Made by a program: the position numbers and the translations under genes. 64,000 bases of DNA, taken from assembly GCA_943370025.1 (NCBI GenBank), contig CALRPI020000001.1, positions 72,590 through 136,589 on the forward strand. Direction: 5' to 3'. Under the pieces are notes generated by a model. It saw only the letters and a program-made list of their open reading frames with translations, was not told the DNA's origin and did no database searches. The stretch comes from JAAUUE01 sp943370025 (lineage in GTDB: Bacteria; Cyanobacteriota; Cyanobacteriia; Cyanobacteriales; JAAUUE01). Below, in pieces: positions 1 to 8,140 of the stretch (position 1 is its first letter; each line of letters opens with the position of its first letter).

Positions 1-59
1 TGTAATTGAAACTCGTCAAGATCAAAGGGGAAAATGGTAGCAAGGTTGAGGTTCGTCAT
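1..59 (-). CDS. Start of a probable DEAD/DEAH-box RNA helicase (partial)
   Basis: The minus strand opens with ATG at 59 and reads 19 codons off the window edge. The peptide starts MTNLNLATIFPFDLDEFQL. The FPF-LD-FQ pattern is the usual start of cyanobacterial Mtr4/Ski2-like helicases, just before their Q-motif and Walker A, but neither motif lies inside the window. Its ATG overlaps the stop of the upstream GTPase gene by one base (TAATG), which suggests translational coupling. The assignment rests on very few residues; the partial reading frame itself is clear. Confidence 0.5.
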   Translation of the reverse strand, partial: MTNLNLATIFPFDLDEFQL

Positions 60-904
60 TATTCAAAAGGTGGTAGTTCTAGTGGAATTGCCCCTAGAAT
101 CCCTTTACGGAAATCGTTGAGGATTTGTCTGGCAGCACGTTCGGTATCGCCTTTGCAGCGCTGCTCGGCTACGGCAAGGAGATAGTCATCCCCACTGCCA
201 AGGTGGGGATCTAGACGATACCGTGATTGTAACGCAGCACCATAATCTAGGTCTTGAATAATTTCCACTAGGGCGACAGCAATGCGTTGCCAATCGTAGG
301 CGGCTTCCCCAATATCATCACAAATAGCCAGCTTAATGGCGGCGGCTTGGTCATTTAGTTTGGCAGGAATTACTCCCGGAGCATCGAGGAGTTCGATCGC
401 CTCAGAGATGCGAATCCACCGAAGTTGTTTCGTTACTCCCGGTCTTCTGGCACTTTCTACCACCCGTTTGCCAATCAACCGATTAATCAAAGCCGATTTG
501 CCCACATTCGGGAAGCCAATTACCACTGCTCGCACCGGGCGGGGCAACATATCTCGATCGATCCGCCGCTGATTCATCTCAGAACCAGCATTCTGGGTTG
601 CCTGCAACAATTCCCGGATGCCCTTACCGTGTTGGGCATCGGTGAAATAGGGAATATCGCCTTTGTAGCGAAACCAGTTGCGCCAGAGTTCTCGAACTCC
701 GGCATCCACCATGTCTAATCTATTCAGGACTAGGACTTTAGCCTTTGTCCCCACCCATTCAGGAATCTGGGGATGGTAGGCAGATAAGGGAATCCGCGCA
801 TCCCGAACTTCCAAAATTACATCAACCCGTTTCAACTGTTCCTTGAGGGCTTTTTCGGCTTTGGCAATATGACCGGGATACCACTGGATTGGTGGGGTAG
901 TCAT
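59..904 (-). CDS. ylqF: Ribosome biogenesis GTPase YlqF/RbgA
   Basis: Circularly permuted GTPase of 281 residues that in other bacteria matures the large ribosomal subunit. The permuted motif order is visible: G4 as NRLD (61-64), then G1 GFPNVGKS (130-137), a G2 threonine near 158 and G3 DAPG (174-177). The N-terminus MTTPPIQWYPGHIAKAEK is the family hallmark. The length is normal for the family. The gene overlaps the upstream nuclease gene by ATGA and the next gene by TAATG, so the three probably form one transcript. Confidence 0.95.
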   Translation of the reverse strand: MTTPPIQWYPGHIAKAEKALKEQLKRVDVILEVRDARIPLSAYHPQIPEWVGTKAKVLVLNRLDMVDAGVRELWRNWFRYKGDIPYFTDAQHGKGIRELLQATQNAGSEMNQRRIDRDMLPRPVRAVVIGFPNVGKSALINRLIGKRVVESARRPGVTKQLRWIRISEAIELLDAPGVIPAKLNDQAAAIKLAICDDIGEAAYDWQRIAVALVEIIQDLDYGAALQSRYRLDPHLGSGDDYLLAVAEQRCKGDTERAARQILNDFRKGILGAIPLELPPFE

Positions 905-1713
905 GCTCTACCGCCCTCCTGACCCCTTTGACTAGTCACAACATCTAAATCAATTTCCAAAATTTGGGCAACTTGTATTGCTGACAAACCTGCTGCCAAC
1001 AACTTTGGCAACAGTTCTAACTTGCCTTCTAGCTTCCCTTCTAGCTTCCCTTCCAACTTTCCTTCTACTTTTGCCTCTTGATAAACCTTGGTTTGTTTCA
1101 AGTCACTTAAGCTAAACATGGTTTCAATTTCCTCCCGGCTCAGATTTGTAAATTTGTACACCAATACGGTTTCGATCAAATCCAGGATTTTTCTCCCTTG
1201 GATAGGATCAGGGATTTCTTCTCGTACTTGTTGTAATAGCCTTGGAGTTTTCTTGACTGCCTCTTCTTGACTATCTACTACCAATTGTACTATTCCTAAA
1301 CTAATTGGTAAATCTTGGTTAGCCCCTAGTTCCTCTAGATAAACTACTCGAAGTTTGGGTTGGAGTTCTACATACTGAATAGATAATCCGGGGTCAAGGC
1401 TACGGGTGGCAAAAATGGCAACAGCGCACCAGTTATTCTCGGTTTGATATTGTCCTAAGTAGGGAAATATTTCCGCAAATAATCGTCTATAGAAATCTGG
1501 TTTGGGTTGAAACTGGACTTCTACAAAATAAATAATTTCTGTAGCACTTTCTCCATGAGGAATAAATATTCCATCAAATCTCCGAGCTAATTCTTTAATC
1601 TCCCTTGAGGAAAATTCATAGTTTATTGCCGTATCTGGAGATATCCCTATTAATTGAAATAGCAGGGTAGGAAATAATTGAAATAGGCTATAGAAAATAG
1701 TATCTGTTTTCAT
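901..1713 (-). CDS. Rpn-family / DUF2887 PD-(D/E)XK nuclease-like protein
   Basis: A 271-residue member of the recombination-promoting nuclease / DUF2887 group that is greatly expanded in cyanobacteria. The N-terminus (MKTDTIFYSLFQLFPTLLF) and the FDGIFIP ... YFVEVQFQ segment fit the D...ExQ nuclease core of this group. ATG at 1713 is preferred over TTG at 1719. Near the C-terminus is a KLEG repeat (about residues 217-236) leading into a short helical tail, probably a coiled coil. Its stop overlaps the ylqF start (ATGA). The cellular role of these proteins is not settled. Confidence 0.8.
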   Translation of the reverse strand: MKTDTIFYSLFQLFPTLLFQLIGISPDTAINYEFSSREIKELARRFDGIFIPHGESATEIIYFVEVQFQPKPDFYRRLFAEIFPYLGQYQTENNWCAVAIFATRSLDPGLSIQYVELQPKLRVVYLEELGANQDLPISLGIVQLVVDSQEEAVKKTPRLLQQVREEIPDPIQGRKILDLIETVLVYKFTNLSREEIETMFSLSDLKQTKVYQEAKVEGKLEGKLEGKLEGKLELLPKLLAAGLSAIQVAQILEIDLDVVTSQRGQEGGRA

Positions 1714-1867
1714 GATCAATTAATCTTGCGTCTATTCTGGACACCTGAAGCTGTGGGTACAAGATTGTTAGTACTAAGTTCTGTTTATATCCTGATTATG
1801 ATGGTATCAGTATTTTCTGTACAATTGCACTATAATTCTCCAAAACTTATCCTCTGAGAATCTGACT

Positions 1868-2680
1868 ATGGCTACTACCATTTCCCCCCAGCCCGATAGG
1901 TTAACAAAGAAATTAGAAATTGTCTGGGAAACTTTACCCCCAGATTTTGTTTTACCCGATGATCCTGTGGATAATATTGCTCAACCATTGTTAGCCCTTG
2001 CTCTGCGAGAGGCACTAGAAATTGCTGGTTTGATTGTTTCAACTATGCTCATTGGTACGGATTTTGGTATTTGTACTAAGGTCAATGGGCAGACAGTGGT
2101 GAAAGCTCCCGATTGGGTTTATGTGCCTAGGGTGATCACCGTGATGGACGATCGCCGCAGCTACACCCCTTACACCGAAGGGGATCTCCCCGCCCTAGTC
2201 ATGGAATTTCTCTCGGATACCGATGGCACCGAGTATTCCACCAGACCTATCTATCCCTACGGCAAATGGTATTTCTATGAACAGATTCTCCAAGTCCCCA
2301 ATTATGTAATTTTCGATCCCTACCAAGGATCCCTAGAGTTTTATGAATTAGTTGATGGGCAGTACGAAGCTGCCCAACCCACAACTGATCTATTACCAGA
2401 AAGCTACCATCAAAGCTACTGGGTGGAATCTCTGCAACTCTTTCTAGGAGTCTGGCAGGGAACCAAAGCAGAACGGACTGGATATTGGCTCCGTTGGTGG
2501 GATGGGTCGGGGAATTTACTTGGGTGGGGGAAAGAAAAACTAGATCAAGAACAGATATCCAAAGCCCAACTCCAACAACAGGTATTCGCTGCCCAGCAAC
2601 AAACACTAGCGGCTGAGCAACGGGCTAATCAACTGGCTGAAAGGTTGAGAGCCTTAGGGATTGACCCAGAAGATATCTAG
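1868..2680 (+). CDS. Uma2-family (DUF820) PD-(D/E)XK endonuclease-like protein
   Basis: A 270-residue protein of the Uma2/DUF820 family, present in many copies in cyanobacterial genomes. Visible family features are the segments APDWVYVPR, LVMEFLSDTDGTEY, YEQILQVPNYVIFDP and LGVWQG. In the family the nuclease-like core lies between the VMEFLS and YVIFDP regions. The last 40 residues are rich in Gln and Ala (AQLQQQVFAAQQQTLAAEQR) and should form a coiled coil, as is usual for this subfamily. The gene stands alone and is followed by a copy of the family A palindromic repeat. Biological function is unknown; classification is secure. Confidence 0.9.
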   Translation: MATTISPQPDRLTKKLEIVWETLPPDFVLPDDPVDNIAQPLLALALREALEIAGLIVSTMLIGTDFGICTKVNGQTVVKAPDWVYVPRVITVMDDRRSYTPYTEGDLPALVMEFLSDTDGTEYSTRPIYPYGKWYFYEQILQVPNYVIFDPYQGSLEFYELVDGQYEAAQPTTDLLPESYHQSYWVESLQLFLGVWQGTKAERTGYWLRWWDGSGNLLGWGKEKLDQEQISKAQLQQQVFAAQQQTLAAEQRANQLAERLRALGIDPEDI

Positions 2681-2727
2681 TAGTTTGTGGGTAAGCAGCA
2701 ACAGTCGTCCCCCTAAAAAAACAAACC

Positions 2728-2836
2728 TACAGCAGTTTGAGAGTGGGCTGAGCGGAGTCGAAGCCCACTCTCAAACCTAACATTAATAGGACTTTCAATA
2801 TTTGTGGTGTGTCTCATTTGAACGCAAAGTGCTGTA
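2728..2836. repeat. Family A palindromic element, copy 1
   Basis: A 109-bp element with ends TACAGCAGTTTG and CAAAGTGCTGTA, which are imperfect inverted repeats. A 15-bp perfect stem (2735-2749 with 2762-2776) encloses a loop containing the GAGCGGAGTCGA motif. The right half (CTTTCAATATTTGTGGTGTG) is nearly identical in the copies at 19466 and 38676. It looks like a non-autonomous miniature element lying in an intergenic gap. Confidence 0.8.
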
Positions 2837-2878
2837 ATTTAGGAGAATTGATCCAGAACAGATTTAAAATACCTAGCT

Positions 2879-4480
2879 ATGCAGATTACACAGAAAAATC
2901 TTCCTAGAGATGATGCTTACCCTTGGTTTTGGATCCTGACCATTGCAGCTCTATTTATTTACCTAGTTGCCCTAGGGAATGTTCCCCTCCGGGATTGGGA
3001 TGAGGGAACTTACGCCATTATTTCGAGGGAAATGTACCGCAGCCAAAACTGGGTTTATCCCACCGCCCACGGCTCACCATTCCTAGAAAAGCCGCCGTTG
3101 GTGTATTGGCTAATTGCCCTGAGCTATTATTTGGGCGGGGTGAGTGAATGGACGACAAGATTGCCTTTGGCGATCGCCTCAGCCCTCGCAGTTCCCCTAG
3201 TTTATGATATTGGCAAAAAAATCTTTGGCCAACAACTACCCGCCATCTTTAGTGCCGTAGTTTATCTGACCCTCTTACCCGTGGTGCGTCATGGGCGTTT
3301 GGCGATGCACGATGGGATTTCGGTCACTTGTTTTTTGTTTGCCCTTTGGTGTTTGTTGAAGGGAGAAAAACGGCGGTGGTATTGGCTGGGCTTTGGGTTG
3401 GGGATGGGGTTATTAACCTTGAGTAAGGGGATTTTAGTGTTGCTGCTGGGGGCGATCGCCCTAGGGTTCCTGATCCTGGATCAACGCCGAGATGTTTTTA
3501 AGTCTTTCTATTTTTGGCTGGGCATAATCTTGGCTTTCATCCCCGTAACTGCATGGTACACAGCGCAGATTCAAGCCTATGGTCAGGCTTTTATTCAAGT
3601 AAATTTTCTGAATCAATCCTTTGATCGCGTCTCCCAAGTTGTCCACAGCAATACGGGACCTCCTTGGTACTACCTACTAGAAATTATTAAATACTCCATG
3701 CCGTGGTTATTATTTCTGCCGGGAGGACTTTACCTCGCTTGGCAACAGCGATGGCGGAGTTGGGGTTGCTTAGTCTTGGTGGGTATGGGAGGATACCTAT
3801 TGCCCATTTCCTTGATGGGGACAAAATTACCTTGGTATGTGATTCCGGTGTATCCCTTTGTGGCGTGGGCAGTGGGAGCGCAGTTGGCAGAACTGTGGCA
3901 TAGTCAACGCTGGGGTAACCAAGGGAATAAAAAAACGAGTTGGAAAATTCTCTTGGGAGTTTTTGGTCTGCTGACGGTGTCAGGAGTGGGGGGCTTGGGA
4001 TATTTTCTGGCGGTCGATCGCCAATTTATCCTGATCCTGATGGCGATCATTGTCATCTTAACTATGGGGGGAGTTACAGCTTATCTTCGGCTGCGGGACA
4101 AAAAATATTTAATGTGTCTGGCTAGTGGAATGTACTTATCATTGGTAATGTTAATGTGTTCTCAGTCGTGGCTTTGGGAACTCAATGAAACCTTCCCCGT
4201 CACCCCCGTAGCGGCTCTAGTCCGAGCCAATACCCCACCGGGAGCAGCGGTTTATACATCTTTCCCCTACCACCGTCCTAGTTTAAGTTTTTATTGCGAT
4301 CGACAAATTCCCCCCAAGGACATTAACACTCTCACGCAACTGTGGTCAGCATCTCAACCCTATCTCCTCCTCGATCGACCAGCCCTAGAAAAAATCAAGG
4401 AAAAAATCCAAATATCCAATAACCAGGTTCTGGGGACAGCCGAGGGGTTTACCCTCATCGGGAGAACACCTAAACAGTGA
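2879..4480 (+). CDS. GT39-type membrane glycosyltransferase (ArnT-like)
   Basis: A 533-residue polytopic protein of the PMT/ArnT glycosyltransferase family (GT-C fold), which moves sugars from polyprenyl-phosphate donors to acceptors on the periplasmic face. The first periplasmic loop carries the diagnostic RDWDEGTYAIISREM (acidic catalytic motif) followed by PFLEKPPLVYWL. About ten further hydrophobic segments follow, then a soluble C-terminal part with the YLLLDR segment. The substrate cannot be read from the sequence. Heptanucleotide repeats begin in its last codons. The gap to yvcK downstream is about 70 bases and filled by those repeats. Confidence 0.88.
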   Translation: MQITQKNLPRDDAYPWFWILTIAALFIYLVALGNVPLRDWDEGTYAIISREMYRSQNWVYPTAHGSPFLEKPPLVYWLIALSYYLGGVSEWTTRLPLAIASALAVPLVYDIGKKIFGQQLPAIFSAVVYLTLLPVVRHGRLAMHDGISVTCFLFALWCLLKGEKRRWYWLGFGLGMGLLTLSKGILVLLLGAIALGFLILDQRRDVFKSFYFWLGIILAFIPVTAWYTAQIQAYGQAFIQVNFLNQSFDRVSQVVHSNTGPPWYYLLEIIKYSMPWLLFLPGGLYLAWQQRWRSWGCLVLVGMGGYLLPISLMGTKLPWYVIPVYPFVAWAVGAQLAELWHSQRWGNQGNKKTSWKILLGVFGLLTVSGVGGLGYFLAVDRQFILILMAIIVILTMGGVTAYLRLRDKKYLMCLASGMYLSLVMLMCSQSWLWELNETFPVTPVAALVRANTPPGAAVYTSFPYHRPSLSFYCDRQIPPKDINTLTQLWSASQPYLLLDRPALEKIKEKIQISNNQVLGTAEGFTLIGRTPKQ

Positions 4481-4546
4481 ACAGTAAACAGTAAACAGTG
4501 AACACGATTAACTGGTAACTGATAACTGATAACTGATAACTGATAA
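4473..4546. repeat. Heptanucleotide tandem repeats (STRR type)
   Basis: Four AACAGTA/G units are followed, after AACACGATTAACTGGTA, by four ACTGATA units. The run starts inside the last codons of the glycosyltransferase gene and ends 7 bases before the yvcK start. The same words occur at 27551-27770. This is the short tandem repeated repetitive type known from filamentous cyanobacteria. Confidence 0.8.
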
Positions 4547-4553
4547 TACGCCT

Positions 4554-5948
4554 ATGAAAACCTCGCCTAGAGACAAAGTTGAAGACCGCACTACTACTAA
4601 GGTTGAGAGTAACCGGAAGTCTCAACAGATGGTGAATCGATGGTTTAAGTGGTTAGCTCCGGGTTTGTTAGTGAAGCGATGGCTTTTGCTCAGTGCTGTG
4701 GGAGTGGTGCTAACCAGTTTGGGCTTGGCGATCTGGGTAAGATTAACTCCCGTATTTTACTTAATGCAGGTGGCGGGTAGTTCTGTAGAGTGGTTAGCCA
4801 CGATTATGCCCCGGAATGTTTCGGGTCCTTTGGTGATTATCTTAGGTATATTTTTTGTGTTTTTGGGGCAGACTCGATCGCTAGAGGCGATTACCGATGT
4901 CCTCAAGCCGGATAAAGATGATGAGTTGGTGGATCTATTAATTACCCATCGCCGGTTGAAACGAGGTCCGAAAATAGTGGCGATCGGCGGCGGTACGGGC
5001 TTATCCACGCTGCTACGGGGACTGAAAAACTACAGTGCCAATATTACTGCCATTGTCACGGTGGCGGATGATGGGGGTTCTTCGGGCAGGCTGCGGAAGG
5101 ATTTTGGGGTGTTGCCGCCGGGGGATATTCGCAATTGTTTGGCAGCACTGGCGGATCAAGAAAAATTACTCACAGAGTTGTTTCAGTACCGATTTGTCAA
5201 TGGGAATGGCTTGACTGGGCATAGTTTTGGCAATTTGTTCCTGACAGCCATGACGGATATTACTGGGGATCTGGAGCAGGCGATCGCCGCTAGTTCCGAA
5301 GTTTTGGCAGTGCGGGGGAAAGTTTTACCAGCTACTCTGACAGATGTGCGTCTCTGGGCAGAACTAGCGGATGGCAGACGCATTGAAGGAGAATCAAATA
5401 TTACGGCAGCCAATGGCAAAATCGTCAAAATTGGCTGTTATCCCGAACATCCCGTAGCCTTACCCGCAGTAGTCCAGGCAATTCAAGAAGCTGACTACAT
5501 TGTCATTGGTCCCGGCAGTTTATATACCAGTGTGATTCCTAATTTATTAGTGCCAGAAATTCGGGAGGCGATCCTGCTGCGGACAACCAATGAGAATCCC
5601 GCCCGGAATGTGCCGAGCATTTATGTCTGCAACATCATGACCCAACCGGGGGAAACCGATGGTTATTCGGTGGCAGACCATATTCGGGCGATCGATCAGG
5701 CTTGTGGGGAAAAACTTTTCAATGCTGTCCTTGTCCACAAAAGAGTCCCTTCAGCTCGGACATTAATCCACTATGCCCAAGAACAATCCCATCCGGTGTT
5801 TCTCGATCGAGAGGATGTCTCCAATTTAGGACGGCGAATTGTTTTGGCTAATATCATGGATGAAGATGTGGACACTGCCCTAGTCCGTCACAATCATCAC
5901 AAGTTAGCCCGAACTCTGATCCGTTGGTACAGCGCCCATAGTAAATAA
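4554..5948 (+). CDS. yvcK: YvcK/CofD-like gluconeogenesis factor, membrane anchored
   Basis: A 464-residue protein. Residues 1-110 hold two hydrophobic segments (around 40-62 and 90-108), and the YvcK domain starts at VAIGGGTGLSTLLRGLK. Further family signatures are TVADDGGSSGRLR, PPGDIRNCLAAL, GHSFGNLFL, IGPGSLYTSVIPNLL and YVCNIMTQPGET. YvcK proteins bind UDP-sugars and are needed for cell shape on gluconeogenic carbon in Bacillus. The N-terminal membrane part is usual in cyanobacteria. It follows the GT39 gene in the same orientation, but the repeat-filled spacer makes co-transcription uncertain. Confidence 0.93.
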   Translation: MKTSPRDKVEDRTTTKVESNRKSQQMVNRWFKWLAPGLLVKRWLLLSAVGVVLTSLGLAIWVRLTPVFYLMQVAGSSVEWLATIMPRNVSGPLVIILGIFFVFLGQTRSLEAITDVLKPDKDDELVDLLITHRRLKRGPKIVAIGGGTGLSTLLRGLKNYSANITAIVTVADDGGSSGRLRKDFGVLPPGDIRNCLAALADQEKLLTELFQYRFVNGNGLTGHSFGNLFLTAMTDITGDLEQAIAASSEVLAVRGKVLPATLTDVRLWAELADGRRIEGESNITAANGKIVKIGCYPEHPVALPAVVQAIQEADYIVIGPGSLYTSVIPNLLVPEIREAILLRTTNENPARNVPSIYVCNIMTQPGETDGYSVADHIRAIDQACGEKLFNAVLVHKRVPSARTLIHYAQEQSHPVFLDREDVSNLGRRIVLANIMDEDVDTALVRHNHHKLARTLIRWYSAHSK

Positions 5949-5985
5949 TGAGCCGATACAATTCAGCAAATTTTTATAGTTCAGA

Positions 5986-6333
5986 TCATGAAGCTAAATC
6001 TGTTATTCCATAGCCAGTATAAGGACGCTTATAGGGGGGATGCAATCCGAAAATAATATCTTCTTTGGAAACTCCCATTTCTACTAGTTTCTGGGCAATG
6101 TCTACTTCAGTCATATTGCGCTGAATCCAGATTTTATCTTCTTTGATATCTAGATGCATAAAACAATTATGAATGCGCTGCAATCCTTGCCAACCGACAT
6201 CTAATAATAAATAGCGATCGCTTTCTCGATCAAAAATCAATTGGATCTCGATATCTGGATTTACTGAGTCCTTTTTAGCTTCTGTGGTTAATAATTGACA
6301 AACACATTGGCGGTAATAAGCTAACTTTTCCAT
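5986..6333 (-). CDS. xisI: XisI-like protein
   Basis: A 115-residue protein matching the XisI (fdxN element excision controlling factor) family along its length: YYRQCVCQLL, IEIQLIFDRESDRYLLLDVGWQ, HLDIKEDKIWIQRNMTE and the C-terminal EDIIFGLHPPYKRPYTGYG. It overlaps the upstream xisH by 13 bases, so the two are probably translated together. In Anabaena xisH and xisI act with the xisF recombinase in heterocyst DNA excision. Most copies in other cyanobacteria, apparently including this one with no xisF in the window, are unlinked to an excision element and have no known job. Confidence 0.92.
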   Translation of the reverse strand: MEKLAYYRQCVCQLLTTEAKKDSVNPDIEIQLIFDRESDRYLLLDVGWQGLQRIHNCFMHLDIKEDKIWIQRNMTEVDIAQKLVEMGVSKEDIIFGLHPPYKRPYTGYGITDLAS

Positions 6334-6737
6334 TCTGTGATTACCTCCTGTTGGGGTTCATAGATAATTAATTTTAGCTGATAATTTTTAACCGATTCCT
6401 GCACAAATCGTTCTTGAAAAAAAGAATCAAATGTATCTAATGGCACAGCCAAATATAATATTCGCTCCGGGTCTGTCATTTCCAAGGCAAGACGATAGTT
6501 GAGAAATTGCCCCAAGGCGGCATGAAAGTCTGTCAGTGTGGAATTACTCAGAAAACTTTTAATTTCAATGGCAATCTTACGTTCTGCTTTTTCGGCTGCT
6601 AAGATTTTGTCTGCACCTAAATCAATTTCAAATTTTACTTTATCAATTTTAATGACTAGAGGATCTGCGGTAATTTTCCACTGGTCTTTTATTAGTGCTT
6701 GTCTAACAGCCTCATGGAATAAATCTTTTGCCGCCAT
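6321..6737 (-). CDS. xisH: XisH-like PD-(D/E)XK fold protein
   Basis: A 138-residue XisH-family protein. The start MAAKDLFHEAVRQALIKDQW is typical, and an endonuclease-like core is visible: FEIDLGAD followed by IAIEIKSF (D ... ExK), which matches a PD-(D/E)XK active site. The remainder (DFHAALGQFLNYRLAL, ILYLAVP) also fits the family. Its 3' end overlaps xisI. The intact active-site residues suggest the fold is functional, but no nuclease substrate can be inferred. Confidence 0.92.
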   Translation of the reverse strand: MAAKDLFHEAVRQALIKDQWKITADPLVIKIDKVKFEIDLGADKILAAEKAERKIAIEIKSFLSNSTLTDFHAALGQFLNYRLALEMTDPERILYLAVPLDTFDSFFQERFVQESVKNYQLKLIIYEPQQEVITEWKS

Positions 6738-6779
6738 TACTTGTTCCTTTATTTTCTAGTTTAACTACTAGGGCAAAGT

Positions 6780-6995
6780 ATGGTCAACCCGGAAATTGTG
6801 GCGGTGGCGGAGAAGTTTATTTTTGTCAATTGCTATAGCCAGAAGATAGCGGGGGAGATTTTGCGGTTATGTAGTACGCAGGAGGCTGAATCAGTAGGGA
6901 ATTTCTGGGATGGCGCGGTGCTAGGTATTGAAAACCCAGAACCCTTATGGCTTCCTAAAAAGAACATTTTAATAATTCTTAAAAGATTCTTTTAA
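6780..6995 (+). CDS. Small hypothetical protein
   Basis: A 71-residue reading frame divergent from xisH, with ATG 43 bases from the xisH start. It has no domain that I recognise. Its composition looks protein-like (MVNPEIVAVAEKFIFVNCY at the start, a Leu/Ile/Lys-rich end) and it ends inside a perfect AT-rich palindrome that would stop transcription. I give it modest confidence because of its length and lack of a family. Confidence 0.35.
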   Translation: MVNPEIVAVAEKFIFVNCYSQKIAGEILRLCSTQEAESVGNFWDGAVLGIENPEPLWLPKKNILIILKRFF

Positions 6996-6999
6996 GAAT
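6975..6999. terminator. AT-rich perfect palindrome between convergent genes
   Basis: ATTCTTAAAAGA and its exact complement (6975-6986, 6988-6999) are separated by one base. The palindrome lies between the small ORF ending at 6995 and the GUN4 gene ending at 7006. It is symmetric with A and T runs on both sides, so it could end transcription in both directions. Only the palindrome is certain. Confidence 0.55.
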
Positions 7000-7005
7000 T
7001 ATATG

Positions 7006-7671
7006 TTACATTTTACAAGTTTCGACGCGAGAGAAGAGATAAAGCCATCCCCCCGCTACAAAGTGCCAGCCACCGCTAGAACGCCCCAAGCCCCCCCATC
7101 CTGGGAGGTGTCCCCTAGGTGCTCTCATCTCAAACATTAGCTGCTCATAGTTTTTCCACTTCCCTCCCACCATCCATTCCACTTGGTCAGCAAACTTACC
7201 AAAATCTTTACCCACCTGATTATAAATTTCTTTTTGGACAATAAACCCAAAGCGTCCATTGCTGTTCTGTGCCCAAAGTTGGTCAATGGTGCGCAAATCT
7301 TGACAAGGGAATTCATTGATAGAGTTATAGTCGAACCAACCTTCTTTTTCTCGACAGGCTACCCACAACATTATGTGGGCTGTTTCTTGGTTTGCTTCCT
7401 GATACTTTCGAGCTACCAACAAATCTCGTAGCTTTGTATAATCTGCCCCCACTTCACTTGCCAAAACCACCCCAACAGGAGGAACAGGAGGCGGGGAATA
7501 GGTGGTGGGAAATGTAGGGGTAGTTAGGGTTGAGTCTGGTCTGAGGGAAGCGGTAAATTTCTTGAGTCGTTCAGCTTCGTCTAGTCGGTGTTGTTTCCAA
7601 GCTACCCATGCTTGAAATGCTGTGGCTACAGCAGCAAAGAGAGCAATTAATGTTCCAATGAACCATTCCAT
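7006..7671 (-). CDS. GUN4 domain protein with N-terminal membrane anchor
   Basis: A 221-residue protein. Residues 5-25 (GTLIALFAAVATAFQAWVAW) form one hydrophobic helix, followed by a charged and then Pro/Thr-rich linker (about 30-70). From DYTKLRDLLVARKYQEANQE onward it is a GUN4 domain: FPCQDLRTIDQLW, NSNGRFGFIVQKEIY, VGGKWKNYEQLMF, APRGHLP and the terminal SRVETCK. GUN4 domains bind protoporphyrin IX and its Mg form and stimulate Mg chelatase. Anchored paralogues are common in cyanobacteria and may have other roles, so this is probably not the housekeeping gun4. A dark-chlorophyll cluster lies 50 kb away. Confidence 0.88.
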   Translation of the reverse strand: MEWFIGTLIALFAAVATAFQAWVAWKQHRLDEAERLKKFTASLRPDSTLTTPTFPTTYSPPPVPPVGVVLASEVGADYTKLRDLLVARKYQEANQETAHIMLWVACREKEGWFDYNSINEFPCQDLRTIDQLWAQNSNGRFGFIVQKEIYNQVGKDFGKFADQVEWMVGGKWKNYEQLMFEMRAPRGHLPGWGGLGRSSGGWHFVAGGWLYLFSRVETCKM

Positions 7672-7895
7672 AGAAGGAGGTTTAAATTAAAAAATATTTG
7701 CTTCTCAGTCTAACAGAAAAACTTTGAGACTTTTTGAGGTTGGTTTCTACCCACTTTAGAGTAGTTGATCGCATTCTGCATGAGTGCCAATCCAAGATTA
7801 AACTCCCTGATTTTCTTCACAATTTTCTGCTTCCAAAGTAAGATGATGAGCCAAGGTTGATGCGATCGCAAAGCCAAGCAAGAACTCCTAAATTT

Positions 7896-8135
7896 ATGAA
7901 GACTAAGAAGCAGAAATTCCCCTATCTGGTGGGTTCCAAGTGGACAGCTAAGGATACTACCTTTGGTTGGAAACATTTTCAGGTGACAAATCGCAAAAAT
8001 GAAGGCAAGTTGGTATTTGCTGAACTAGTGGCGGCTTGCGATCCTCAAGTGCGTTTTTGGATCAATGCCAAAAGTCTCACCACTCGGAGTATCTGGCAAC
8101 CCGGTTGGCAACCCCTGCAACTTCAGGAAAAATAA
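7896..8135 (+). CDS. TIGR02450 family Trp-rich protein
   Basis: A 79-residue protein starting MKTKKQKFPYLVGSKWTA. Five tryptophans and the pattern VGSKWTA ... GWKHF ... FWINAKSL ... WQPGWQPL define the small Trp-rich family TIGR02450 of cyanobacteria and gammaproteobacteria, with unknown function. ATG at 7896 fits the family start better than the TTG at 7857. The interval 7672-7895 upstream holds no gene I can support. Confidence 0.8.
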   Translation: MKTKKQKFPYLVGSKWTAKDTTFGWKHFQVTNRKNEGKLVFAELVAACDPQVRFWINAKSLTTRSIWQPGWQPLQLQEK

Positions 8136-8140
8136 CTAGA

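Noticed and set aside
7710..7976. 88-codon minus-strand frame before the Trp-rich protein gene
   Set aside because: Half is antisense to the TIGR02450 gene; the rest (LGLALMQNAINYSKVGRN) could be a relic but matches no family I know.
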